From positions 1 to 64,000 of the forward strand of contig DKPV01000085.1 of assembly GCA_002471375.1 (NCBI GenBank): 64,000 nt of DNA. Direction: 5' to 3'. Positions within the stretch are counted from its first letter, which is position 1, and each line of letters starts with the position of its first letter. The notes below the pieces were generated by a model, which searched no databases, was not told the DNA's origin, and saw only the letters and a list, made by a program, of their open reading frames with translations. Positions 1-8,299 of the stretch are shown piece by piece. Origin of the DNA: Flavobacteriales bacterium UBA7325 (GTDB lineage: Bacteria; Bacteroidota; Bacteroidia; Flavobacteriales_D; Crocinitomicaceae). Position numbers and translations under genes: made by a program.

Positions 1-958
1 ATGTAAGAATCATCAAAGCAAGTAAATAAGGGTGAGCCTTCTTTCGGTTTACCAACAGGCCGATAAATGTCATTGCTAACAAGAAAAAAGCAGAAACATT
101 AAAGTATTCGGGAAGCAAATCGCTATGCAAAAGCTTCCAATTCGAGTAGATGTCTTCCGATGAAATGTCCCAAATTGGGAGTAACCCCTGAAGGAAAACC
201 ATCGACATATTATTTGCATTATAATGTCCTGTATAGCTATACCACCCAAGAATGAGCAGAAGTGTACCGGTATATGGAATTAGTTCCTTCCAACGTATTT
301 TTAGTGACCGTTCACGAACTAACATCTCATACAAGAAAATCGCACCTAGTCCAAAAAACAGCATCAGTGATGTTATTTTTAATAAGCCGGCAAAAAGAAA
401 GAGCATACATGCATAGACAAGATGCTTATACGATTTTTCTGTCCGATGTCGATAGAAGTGATAGCATGCTATAATAGCTAAAGACAAAGCATTCACGTTC
501 ATTAGAAAATTGTTTCCATAATAGGCTAGAATAGGGGACGAGAACAACAGAAGTGGGATAAAGATGGACCAAAAATTGTCGCCTAAAATCTTCTGCGCAA
601 GTTTTTTAAGGTAGTAGAGCCCAAGTCCAAGTATGATGAAATTGATGAGTCGATAGATCCAATAATGTTTACCCGTTACCTTCCATATATTTCCTACAGT
701 GTAATAGACAATCGGGAATTCACTGATAGTTTTCCCGCTTTGCCCTTCTCCACGCCAATGAATTTCCGGCTCAAGAAAAGGCAAGTTGTCTTGATAATAA
801 TGCTGGGTTATCGATAAACAATCTGATTGTCGCCATTGATGACGAGAATACGGACCTCTATCCATAGTATCAAAATTCCCATAAAACCATGCAATTAAGA
901 TGAATAGAACGACATAAATGGCATTCAGTTGCAGTGGGCTAAAGGTGCGTTTTATCAT
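1..958 (-). CDS. Membrane glycosyltransferase (GT39/PMT-like), 3' end outside window
   Basis: The minus strand is open from an ATG at 958 to the left edge, about 319 codons without a stop. The product starts MIKRTFSPLQ, has an N-terminal membrane helix, then an extracytoplasmic loop with YSRHQWRQSD near residue 40, then many hydrophobic helices. A first loop with an RQSD-type motif followed by 8 or more helices is usual for GT39-like lipid-linked sugar transferases of Bacteroidota; the substrate cannot be told. The start overlaps the xseB stop by one base (TAATG), so it probably belongs to the xseA-xseB transcript. The C-terminus is missing because the window begins inside the gene. The family call rests on topology and one motif. 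Confidence 0.72.
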   Translation of the reverse strand, partial: MIKRTFSPLQLNAIYVVLFILIAWFYGNFDTMDRGPYSRHQWRQSDCLSITQHYYQDNLPFLEPEIHWRGEGQSGKTISEFPIVYYTVGNIWKVTGKHYWIYRLINFIILGLGLYYLKKLAQKILGDNFWSIFIPLLLFSSPILAYYGNNFLMNVNALSLAIIACYHFYRHRTEKSYKHLVYACMLFLFAGLLKITSLMLFFGLGAIFLYEMLVRERSLKIRWKELIPYTGTLLLILGWYSYTGHYNANNMSMVFLQGLLPIWDISSEDIYSNWKLLHSDLLPEYFNVSAFFLLAMTFIGLLVNRKKAHPYLLALMILT

Positions 959-1161
959 TATTCGTCCTTTTCTAATTCCTTAAGAATTTGATTCACATCT
1001 TCTTCTGTAGAAGTGAGTTTTGACTTACACACAGTGATAAGTTCTGAAGCACGCTTAACTTTTTCACTGAGCTCATCGACTGAAATTTCACCGTCCTCAA
1101 TGTCAGCTACAATTTGTTGTAGTTCATCAAATGCTTTCGTGTAATTTAACTCTTCGCCCAT
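958..1161 (-). CDS. xseB: Exodeoxyribonuclease VII small subunit
   Basis: This 67-residue, highly charged helical protein contains the family pattern: YTKAFDELQQIV, then DIEDGEISVDEL, then a lysine-rich helix. Several XseB copies bind one XseA to form exonuclease VII, which degrades single-stranded DNA from both ends into acid-soluble oligonucleotides. The length is typical. Its start overlaps the xseA stop by one base (TAATG), which suggests translational coupling and fixed stoichiometry. The C-terminal EKDE stretch is followed directly by the next gene. Confidence 0.93.
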   Translation of the reverse strand: MGEELNYTKAFDELQQIVADIEDGEISVDELSEKVKRASELITVCKSKLTSTEEDVNQILKELEKDE

Positions 1162-2552
1162 TATGTTTTTTCAATTTTCGTGATTGATTTCACGTCTGAT
1201 TCTATCGTAAATGTAGCAGTTCTTGTGGTAATTTTATCTCCTGAGATAGGTTGATTTGTATCTCCTATCGTTTTTCCATTGAGTGTTGTTATGGAAAACC
1301 CACGTTTTAAAACGTTCTGTGGGTCCAGTAACTTCAAGGATTGCATAAGTTGATTCAGCTTAATTTGATTGTTAGTTAGCGTGTTCTTGGTCAGCCCTGG
1401 AAACTGCTTTTCGATTGTTGATATGATATGGGTATACTCCCGTAATAGTGCCGTGGACGAACTTTCCAACTTGTGCTCGGTACGTCTTAAAGCTTGATCA
1501 CTTTGCTGTAAGGATGATTTGACTGTTGTGAGTAGGCCTTGGCTGGATCGATAAAGGCGATGATTGTTTTCTTTTACAGATCTAATGACACCATTTTTTA
1601 ATTCCGCTGATTTCTTGTTAAAACTGAAATTTGCCTCAGCTAGCAACGACCTAGAATGGATGATAATGTTTTTCCAAGCATCAGAAACTGGCACAGCGAA
1701 AGAATGAAATGCCTGAATGAAAAAATCTCCCAGTTCAGTGGGAGTTATTGCGTTCCTGAAGGCGACCATTTCAGCAACAGTCATGTTCGTAGAGTGTCCA
1801 ATACCAGTTAAAACAGGCAGACGAAATTTCGCAATTTCTTTGCACAGGTCGTAGTTGTTATAGCAAGACAGGCCCACTTCGCCTCCGCCGCCACGAACAA
1901 TAACAACTGCATCAAAATGATCCTGCACTCGCTCAATTTGCTTTAATTGTGCGACGATTGTAGTTGCTGCCTGATCTCCTTGAAGATAGGCAGGAAACAG
2001 CATGGTGAAAAATTTATACCCCCATTGATTGTCCTCAATAACTTGCTGAAAATCGGAAAGACCTTTACTTGATGCCGCAGATATAACAGCAATGCGTTTG
2101 GGAAGCAGCGGGAAATCAATCTTCTGATTTTTATCTAGAAGACCTTCTTTTTGTAGTCGCTTCAATGTTTCCTGTCGCTCTTTTTGAAGCTCCCCGAGTG
2201 CGTAGCTCGGATCAATATCTAGAATTTGTAGGCTTAAACCATAGAGTTCATGATAACTTATCTTTACCAGCATTAAGAGCGTGGTATCTTCTTTTAGAGG
2301 CTCTTTTACAACACTAATAAACCGTTGATTAATTCGCTCGAAATTATGCTTCCAGATAGATCCCGAAATTTGGGCTACAATTTTCCCATCCTCTTTTTGT
2401 AATAGCTCGGGAAAGCAATGTCCACTTGGGAATCGGTTCAGCTTGTGCATCTCTGCTTTTACCCAATATGTCTGGTGGTAGCGTTCTTCGATCGTCTTTC
2501 GAATAGAACTGACTACCTGCTTAAGCGTAAATATTTTTGGTGAATCTGACAT
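1161..2552 (-). CDS. xseA: Exodeoxyribonuclease VII large subunit
   Basis: The 463-residue product has an N-terminal OB-fold (about residues 1-110, containing YWVKAEM and SGHCFPELL), a central catalytic domain (LPKRIAVISA, then VVIVRGGGGEVGL and LTGIGHSTN), and a long coiled-coil region (about 290-400) that binds XseB. A short C-terminal segment carries VLKRGFSIT, as in other XseA proteins. The length matches the family. It is divergent from pgk: the start codons are 68 bases apart, so the promoters for both genes must lie in that gap or just inside the genes. Confidence 0.95.
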   Translation of the reverse strand: MSDSPKIFTLKQVVSSIRKTIEERYHQTYWVKAEMHKLNRFPSGHCFPELLQKEDGKIVAQISGSIWKHNFERINQRFISVVKEPLKEDTTLLMLVKISYHELYGLSLQILDIDPSYALGELQKERQETLKRLQKEGLLDKNQKIDFPLLPKRIAVISAASSKGLSDFQQVIEDNQWGYKFFTMLFPAYLQGDQAATTIVAQLKQIERVQDHFDAVVIVRGGGGEVGLSCYNNYDLCKEIAKFRLPVLTGIGHSTNMTVAEMVAFRNAITPTELGDFFIQAFHSFAVPVSDAWKNIIIHSRSLLAEANFSFNKKSAELKNGVIRSVKENNHRLYRSSQGLLTTVKSSLQQSDQALRRTEHKLESSSTALLREYTHIISTIEKQFPGLTKNTLTNNQIKLNQLMQSLKLLDPQNVLKRGFSITTLNGKTIGDTNQPISGDKITTRTATFTIESDVKSITKIEKT

Positions 2553-2591
2553 TTGCTAGCATAAATATAAATCAAATTGTTGCTGGTTTTC

Positions 2592-2599
2592 TAAATTTG
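2592..2599 (+). promoter_or_regulatory. Candidate -7 promoter box for pgk
   Basis: TAAATTTG matches the Bacteroidota housekeeping -7 consensus TAnnTTTG and lies 21 bases before the chosen pgk ATG. No convincing TTTG -33 element is seen at 19-21 bases upstream, so this is a half-supported promoter. Confidence 0.38.
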
Positions 2600-2620
2600 C
2601 AACCTAAACAAAAAGATATC

Positions 2621-3814
2621 ATGGCCGACATTCAATCATATGACTTTTCAGGGAAACGCGCACTTGTGCGAGTTGATTTTAATGTTCCTTTGGATAAAGA
2701 AACACTTGCAGTAACAGATGACACTCGAATCAGAGCAGCCATTCCTACAATCAAGTTGATTTTAGAAAAAGGTGGAAGTGTAGTTTTGATGTCACATTTA
2801 GGTCGTCCGAAGCAAGGTTTCGATCCAAAATTTTCACTTGAAAACATTGTATCGCATATTTCGGAAAAACTTGGCGTGGACGTAAAGTTTGCAGGAGATT
2901 GTGTAGGCACTTCGGCATACGAAATGAGTACGAACTTGAAGCCAGGCGAAGTCATGATACTTGATAATGTCCGTTTCTATAAGCATGAAACTACGGGAAC
3001 GGAAAGTTTTGCTGAACAGCTATCAAAGCACGGTGATGTTTATGTAAATGATGCTTTTGGAACAGCTCACCGTGCCCATTCAAGTACAACTGTGGTGGCA
3101 AAGTTTTTTCCAAACGATAAAATGTTTGGATTGCTTCTCGCAGGAGAGATTGAGAGTGTAGATAAAGTATTAAAAAGTGCCGAGAAGCCGAGAACAGCTA
3201 TAGTGGGTGGGGCGAAAGTTTCTTCCAAAATCACGATCATTGAGCGCCTACTTGATACTGTCGATAACTTGATCGTCGGTGGAGGTATGGCCTATACATT
3301 TGTCAAAGCGGCAGGAGGAGATGTAGGAAATTCTCTTGTCGAGGACGACTATCTTGAAATGGCAAATAACATTGTTCAATCGGCGAAGACGAAAGGAGTG
3401 AATTTATTTATTCCAACAGACACGGTCATTGCCGACGCATTTTCCAATGATGCTAATCGTAATGAAGTCATGATAGGAGAAATTCCCGATGGTTGGATGG
3501 GACTCGATGTAGGCGAAGAAAGTATCAAAAGGTGTGATGAAATCATTCGAAATTCACGAATCGTTTTGTGGAATGGACCAATGGGGGTATTTGAAATGGA
3601 GAACTTCCAAAAAGGAACTGTTTCTGTTGCTAATTCAATTGTTGAGGCTACATCGAATGGTGCTTTTTCTTTAATTGGTGGAGGAGATTCTGTCGCAGCA
3701 ATTAATAAATTCAATTTGGCTGACAAAGTTAGCTACGTTTCAACAGGCGGGGGGGCGATGCTAGAGTACCTAGAAGGTAAAGAGCTTCCTGGCATTAAGG
3801 CAATATTGAGCTAA
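2621..3814 (+). CDS. pgk: Phosphoglycerate kinase
   Basis: The product makes ATP and 3-phosphoglycerate from 1,3-bisphosphoglycerate and ADP in glycolysis. The start is set at the ATG giving MADIQSYDF; an in-frame extension to 2537 would run into the divergent xseA gene and across the promoter box. The resulting 397 residues are standard. Visible motifs are RVDFNVPLD (residues about 17-25), the substrate-binding MSHLGRPKQG, the GGAKVSSK segment, and the C-terminal nucleotide-binding GGGDSVAAI and STGGGAMLEYLEG. No unusual residues were noted. It stands alone, with an ECF sigma gene 70 bases downstream. Confidence 0.97.
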   Translation: MADIQSYDFSGKRALVRVDFNVPLDKETLAVTDDTRIRAAIPTIKLILEKGGSVVLMSHLGRPKQGFDPKFSLENIVSHISEKLGVDVKFAGDCVGTSAYEMSTNLKPGEVMILDNVRFYKHETTGTESFAEQLSKHGDVYVNDAFGTAHRAHSSTTVVAKFFPNDKMFGLLLAGEIESVDKVLKSAEKPRTAIVGGAKVSSKITIIERLLDTVDNLIVGGGMAYTFVKAAGGDVGNSLVEDDYLEMANNIVQSAKTKGVNLFIPTDTVIADAFSNDANRNEVMIGEIPDGWMGLDVGEESIKRCDEIIRNSRIVLWNGPMGVFEMENFQKGTVSVANSIVEATSNGAFSLIGGGDSVAAINKFNLADKVSYVSTGGGAMLEYLEGKELPGIKAILS

Positions 3815-3838
3815 GTCCAATTCTTTTTTCAAGTTAGC

Positions 3839-3867
3839 TGTAACTTTTCCGTAACTTTTAAGTCTTA
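3839..3867 (+). promoter_or_regulatory. Candidate ECF-type promoter (TGTAAC-N17-GTCTTA), probably autoregulatory
   Basis: TGTAAC at 3839-3844 and GTCTTA at 3862-3867 are separated by 17 bases and lie 17 bases before the ECF sigma start. Promoters recognised by ECF sigma factors have an AAC-containing -35 and a CGTC/GTCT-like -10 at this spacing, and ECF genes often drive themselves. The AACTTTT block also occurs twice in tandem here (3842-3848 and 3853-3859). Confidence 0.5.
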
Positions 3868-3884
3868 CCTCTGAAAACGGCAGA

Positions 3885-4367
3885 ATGACTTCAAAAGAAT
3901 ACAACCTGGCAGTTGACGAATACTCGGATAATATTTTCCGATTCGCGTTGAAGCATCTTAGAAATGAGATGTCTGCAAAGGATATTGTGCAAGAGACATT
4001 CACCAAGGTTTGGGTAAAGCATGAAGAGGTTCGATACGAAAAGGTTAAATCTTATTTGTTTACAACAGCTTATCATGCGATTGTTGATTGGGTGAAGAAA
4101 GAAAAACGCTCTGGAGACATGCAAGACGCATATGAACAGTCGAGCACTCCGACGATAGAATTTAGCTTACAAGAAGTTCTTCAGTCAGCCTTAGAACGAT
4201 TACCTGAAATACAAAAAACAGTGGTGCTCCTTCGGGATTATGAAGGGTATAACTACACGGAAATAGCGGAAATTACTGACCTCAGTGAATCTCAAGTGAA
4301 GGTATATATCTTCAGAGCTCGAAAGGCATTAAAAACATACATAAAAAGGTTAGATATCGTAATATGA
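3885..4367 (+). CDS. ECF-family RNA polymerase sigma factor
   Basis: This 160-residue protein has the two ECF regions. Region 2 spans about residues 10-80, with DNIFRFALKHL, a DIVQETFTKVW core and a YLFTTAYHAIVDW promoter-melting helix. Region 4 spans about 105-155, with LPEIQKTVVLLRDYEG, YTEIAEITDLSESQVK and the HTH helix VYIFRARKALK. It would direct RNA polymerase to a small regulon. The next gene overlaps it by four bases (ATGA) and encodes a membrane protein with anti-sigma architecture. A matching ECF promoter lies directly upstream. The stimulus cannot be read from the sequence. Reads as full length. Confidence 0.93.
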   Translation: MTSKEYNLAVDEYSDNIFRFALKHLRNEMSAKDIVQETFTKVWVKHEEVRYEKVKSYLFTTAYHAIVDWVKKEKRSGDMQDAYEQSSTPTIEFSLQEVLQSALERLPEIQKTVVLLRDYEGYNYTEIAEITDLSESQVKVYIFRARKALKTYIKRLDIVI

Positions 4368-5374
4368 AACCCGAACGCATTAGCATATTCAATTATGAGG
4401 CATTTTATCTCGACTACCTAGAAGGAAATTTAGGAGTAGAAGATACTGCGTTGCTTCTTGTGTTCTTGGAAGAGAATCCAGAATTGAAAATGGAGGATGA
4501 AGATCTGCCGGTTTATGATTCGGAGGACTATCTGCTGACGCCGAATGAAAAACTCGAGTTAAAGCAAAGCGATGAGGATGAGGTGATCATTCTTGAGAAT
4601 GCGGAATATTTCATGATTGCCGAAGTTGAGGAACTTCTTTCAGAAGGGAAAAAATCTGAATTGGATGATGTGATAGTCGGAAAACCTGAGTTGGAAAAAG
4701 ATCGTGCAATTTTCGCCGCGGTTACAATGAAACCAGATTTGGGAATTGTTTACAGTGAAAAGAATGACCTCAAGCGAAAGGTTGTTGCTCTATGGCCATA
4801 TGTTGCTTTAGCGGCAGCTGCAAGTGTGTTAATTGCATTTTTCCTGTTAACCAACAACCAATCGGAGAAAACACCATCTTTTGCTAAAGAAACCGATTCG
4901 ACAGAAGAATCAACGGATCAAAATCAGGATAAATTAGAAGAGGATATCGTTGCTCAACAGCTTGCAGAAGAGATAAATGAACCTCAAGAAATCGGAACTG
5001 ATAAAAATGAATATCATTCAATTCCAGTCATAATTCAACCCGATCCCAAAATAGTTCAATCACAACGTGCAACGATGGCCAGGCTAGAAAAAAGAGAGTT
5101 GCGACTTCTCGTTCACACCATAGAAGGAGTTGATTTAGAGCCTATTTCACGTGCTCTACAGAATGTAGTAGAAACTGAGCCTGCATCAGAAGGGGAAGTT
5201 GCATATGCCGGCTTTGAACATATGACTGATCCTATTCAAGGTATCACATCAAGACTTAACAAGCGTATGAAATCTGAAGTTGAATTTAAAACTGCGAAGG
5301 CGACTAAGGATAAAAGCGGTGGTTTTTTCCTTAAGATTGGCAAGTTCGAGCTTGCACGAAAGAAGCGGAAATAG
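4364..5374 (+). CDS. Putative membrane anti-sigma factor
   Basis: This 336-residue protein overlaps the ECF sigma gene by four bases. Its first ~140 residues are acidic and presumably cytoplasmic (FYLDYLEGNLGVEDTALLLV resembles the N-terminus of Bacteroidota anti-sigma proteins). One membrane helix (about residues 143-163, VALAAAASVLIAFFLLT) leads to a Glu/Gln/Asp-rich extracytoplasmic tail ending in a basic ELARKKRK. Position, topology and overlap all support an anti-sigma role; there is no recognisable ZAS zinc motif and no FecR domain. The sensor tail shows no known domain. Function is inferred from context and topology. Confidence 0.75.
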   Translation: MKPERISIFNYEAFYLDYLEGNLGVEDTALLLVFLEENPELKMEDEDLPVYDSEDYLLTPNEKLELKQSDEDEVIILENAEYFMIAEVEELLSEGKKSELDDVIVGKPELEKDRAIFAAVTMKPDLGIVYSEKNDLKRKVVALWPYVALAAAASVLIAFFLLTNNQSEKTPSFAKETDSTEESTDQNQDKLEEDIVAQQLAEEINEPQEIGTDKNEYHSIPVIIQPDPKIVQSQRATMARLEKRELRLLVHTIEGVDLEPISRALQNVVETEPASEGEVAYAGFEHMTDPIQGITSRLNKRMKSEVEFKTAKATKDKSGGFFLKIGKFELARKKRK

Positions 5375-5481
5375 TACAAATACGCTGATTTCTGAGACGC
5401 TGAAATTCCGCGCATTAAATCCTTAATGATCGTATAATTCCGTTATATTTACTAACCCTATATCAGAATGATCAGAAAGGA

Positions 5482-7401
5482 TTGAAAGAAACCTCATTTA
5501 TAGAGCAAAATAAAAAGAAGTGGAATCGCTTTGAACAAGTGTACGAATCACAATCTCAGGACCCTGAGGAATTAAGTGATTTATACATGGACATCACCGA
5601 TGATTTGAGCTATGCACAAACGTTTTATCGTCGCAGAACTGTTCGGGTTTACTTAAATCAATTGGCTCAAAAGGTCTTTACAGACGTACACAAACAAAAA
5701 GGCGAGTCATTTAAGAAATTCATCTCTGTCTGGAAGGTTTCGCTGCCACTAGAGATTTATCGATCAAGAAAAAACTTACTGTTTGCGCTAGTGGCTTTTA
5801 TCATTTATGCCTTGATTGGCGCGGTAACCACGCATCTTGACCCTAATTTTGCATCGGTGGTTTTGGGACAGGGTTATGTTGATGTTACGAATGAGAATAT
5901 TGCCAATCTGAACCCGCTTGCTATTTACGAGGACGATGACCAACTGGCCATGTTCATTAACATCACAACGAACAATTTAAAGGTCGCGTTTCTGACATTC
6001 TTTGTTGGCTTTTTTTTTACTCTTGGGACACATATGCTGATGTTCTACAACGGAGTTATGCTCGGTACTTTTCAGTATTTCTTTCATACGAAAGGACTAC
6101 TAGTGACGAGTTTTTTAGGAATTTGGATTCACGGATCGTTTGAGATTTCAGCAATTGTTCTTGCCGGAGGTGCTGGTATTACAGCTGGAAATGGACTTCT
6201 TTTTCCTAAGAGTTATACACGAATACAATCATTGCAACTCTCCACAAAACGTGGGTTGAAAATTATGTTGAGCCTAGTTCCGTTTATAATCGCAGCGGGA
6301 TTCTTGGAAAGCTTTGTGACGGCCAATTATCAAATACTACCTGATTGGTCTAAATGGGCAATTATTATTTTCTCATTTGCATTGATCCTCTTTTTCTATG
6401 TGTTCTATCCGATTTATGTCGCTAGGAAATATCCGGAACTAGTGTACCAGGAACCAGTTGAAAATTTCAAGCCCAAGACAACCTTTAGATTTGATAAGAT
6501 TAGATCAGTGGGTGATATTATTGCGGATTCGTTTCGAATGTATCGACTTCAGTTTAAGAAGTTCACTAAGATTATTTTCTTAATTGTTTTTCCATTGGTG
6601 ATTGCGGCTGTTTGGTTACAAGACATAAATCACTATGATTTACAGCAGAAACAATATTGGTATGATTGGTCGGCTCAACTCGAATTAATGATTGGCTACG
6701 GTTATCATAATCTACAGGACGTCTTCATGGTCGTTGTTTGGACTTTCATATTCGCTTTGATGCTAACTGCAGTATTGTGGAGTGTCAACACCATCGGTGA
6801 AGAGTTTTCATGGAAAAGCTTCTTTGCTTTTGTGGGAAAACGACTTCTCGGAATTTGGCTGGCGAATATTTTTCTAATGCTTCTTATCATGACTTTGCCC
6901 TCTTGGGGATTGATGCTCGCGGTGTCTGTGATGCCCTTTTTTATGCTGAATGGAGCCGTTGCTGGATTAGATGATGAGAAGTTTGGCGTTCGATTTAAGA
7001 GAGGGTTTAAATACAGCGCACAGCACTATGGAAAGTCATTATTGGTATTGCTAATCTTAATCGGCTTAACAGTGATTATGATGCAGCCTATCGCATTTGT
7101 ATTTAGTATTCACGACGGCTGGTCAAATGAGCCAATGGTGAGGGATGTGCTTGATATGGTTGCGGATTTCACGAAACGAATAGCGCAAATATATACGGAT
7201 GATTATATGTTCTGGGCGAATGTGCTTCGACAACTTGTGTATGTTTTATTTATGCTCTTTTTATTGCCATTACTCTTTATTACGATGTCATTTGGTTACT
7301 ATTCAGAGCTAGAGAAAACTGAAGCGAACGGACTGAAAAATGCGTTTAAAAAGTTCGGAAAGCGAAGTAGAACTAAGGAAACTAGTGTCGACTTTGAGTA
7401 A
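5482..7401 (+). CDS. SpoIIM-family membrane protein fused to a second membrane domain
   Basis: The 639-residue product starts at a TTG (MKETSFIEQNKKKW); the nearby ATG at 5469 is in another frame and closes after five codons. Residues about 1-320 are a SpoIIM (COG1300) domain: a charged cytoplasmic N-terminus, then five or so helices including the family segment HGSFEISAIVLAGGAG. Residues about 335-630 are a second polytopic domain beginning VGDIIADSFRMYR, with four or more helices. SpoIIM relatives are usually only about 320 residues, so this looks like a fusion with the separate membrane protein often found in such loci. It is the first gene of a packed operon with DUF4129, DUF4350, MoxR and DUF58 proteins. 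Biochemical role unknown. Confidence 0.82.
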   Translation: MKETSFIEQNKKKWNRFEQVYESQSQDPEELSDLYMDITDDLSYAQTFYRRRTVRVYLNQLAQKVFTDVHKQKGESFKKFISVWKVSLPLEIYRSRKNLLFALVAFIIYALIGAVTTHLDPNFASVVLGQGYVDVTNENIANLNPLAIYEDDDQLAMFINITTNNLKVAFLTFFVGFFFTLGTHMLMFYNGVMLGTFQYFFHTKGLLVTSFLGIWIHGSFEISAIVLAGGAGITAGNGLLFPKSYTRIQSLQLSTKRGLKIMLSLVPFIIAAGFLESFVTANYQILPDWSKWAIIIFSFALILFFYVFYPIYVARKYPELVYQEPVENFKPKTTFRFDKIRSVGDIIADSFRMYRLQFKKFTKIIFLIVFPLVIAAVWLQDINHYDLQQKQYWYDWSAQLELMIGYGYHNLQDVFMVVVWTFIFALMLTAVLWSVNTIGEEFSWKSFFAFVGKRLLGIWLANIFLMLLIMTLPSWGLMLAVSVMPFFMLNGAVAGLDDEKFGVRFKRGFKYSAQHYGKSLLVLLILIGLTVIMMQPIAFVFSIHDGWSNEPMVRDVLDMVADFTKRIAQIYTDDYMFWANVLRQLVYVLFMLFLLPLLFITMSFGYYSELEKTEANGLKNAFKKFGKRSRTKETSVDFE

Positions 7402-8299
7402 ATGGATTTTCTACATAGCGCTTTTTATAACTCCTGTATTTGCGAATGCCCAGGAAGGCTTAGCTGATAAGAAAACCACAATCTGGAAGTCAGAAAAGGA
7501 CTATCTTGATTACCGCAAGAAAGAAGGTTATAGAGGACCAGATGAATGGTATGGTTCCTATCCTGCCGAGATGGACGATGATGATGACGCCTTTAGTGGC
7601 AGTGGAAGCGGCAGCAGTAGCAGTGGAGGAAGCTATGGTGGTGGACATGGTTTAAGCTACAGTCCACAGCAAATTCAACGCGATCGTCAGGAAAGATATC
7701 AAGGCTATGATCGTGGTGGTGGTAACGGAACTGTTCAATATGATCCGGATGTGGCACCTCCAAAGCCAATTGAACTGCCGGATGTTGATGCACCGGATAT
7801 CTCGACACCTGATCTCGATTTAGATGCGCCGGATCTTACAAATTCAGTTATTTGGAAAGTTTTACTATTCATTCTAATCGCAGCAGCTGTATTGTTTATT
7901 GCCTATTTGATATTCAAGAATTCTAAAGCTCCGAATAAGAAAGTGATCGTGGATGTTGAGAACGATTGGAACCCTGAGGTGATCAGTAAAACGGAGCTTG
8001 AACTTCGTTTAGAGGCGGCAATGGAAAGTGGTGATTATCGCGAGTGTGTTCGAATCTATTTTACCTTTATTTTAAAAGAACTCATACGTAAATCATGGGT
8101 GCATTGGAAGAAGGATAAAACCAATCATCACTACCTGAACGAGATGCGTAAACGCCCAAACCGTCACGTTTTTGCAGAATGCGTGCGAATCTATGACTTA
8201 GTTTGGTATGGAGAGTATGAGATCAATCGTGACGTGTTTAATACACTCCAACCGACATTAGAGAGTTATTATCAATCCTTAGATCCTGTTAATGAGTAA
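7340..8299 (+). CDS. DUF4129 domain membrane protein
   Basis: This protein (319 residues if started at ATG 7340) begins inside the SpoIIM gene. A GTG at 7385 would give a better signal peptide (STLSKWIFYIALFITPVFANAQ) and a shorter overlap, so the true start is uncertain. After the signal come an Asp-rich segment, a Ser/Gly low-complexity stretch (GSGSGSSSSGGSYGGGHG, about residues 87-104) and a DAPD/TPDLD repeat (about 149-165). One membrane helix (about 170-192) precedes a cytoplasmic DUF4129 domain (about 215-315, with RECVRIYFTFILKEL and RIYDLVWYGEYEI). DUF4129 proteins sit in MoxR/DUF58 loci across bacteria; molecular function is not established. Confidence 0.85.
   Translation: MRLKSSESEVELRKLVSTLSKWIFYIALFITPVFANAQEGLADKKTTIWKSEKDYLDYRKKEGYRGPDEWYGSYPAEMDDDDDAFSGSGSGSSSSGGSYGGGHGLSYSPQQIQRDRQERYQGYDRGGGNGTVQYDPDVAPPKPIELPDVDAPDISTPDLDLDAPDLTNSVIWKVLLFILIAAAVLFIAYLIFKNSKAPNKKVIVDVENDWNPEVISKTELELRLEAAMESGDYRECVRIYFTFILKELIRKSWVHWKKDKTNHHYLNEMRKRPNRHVFAECVRIYDLVWYGEYEINRDVFNTLQPTLESYYQSLDPVNE

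Noticed and set aside
262..474. Plus-strand open frame of 70 codons near the left edge
   Set aside because: It lies antisense to the membrane glycosyltransferase, which has a continuous frame with clear motifs.
2537..2620. N-terminal extension of pgk
   Set aside because: It would overlap the divergent xseA start and include the promoter box; the standard start is at 2621.
3770..4124. Minus-strand frames across pgk end and the sigma gene
   Set aside because: They overlap well-supported plus-strand genes and encode no known motif.
7585..7650. GGCAGTGG-like DNA repeat as a possible CRISPR or mobile repeat
   Set aside because: It simply encodes the Ser/Gly stretch of the DUF4129 protein; no spacer structure.
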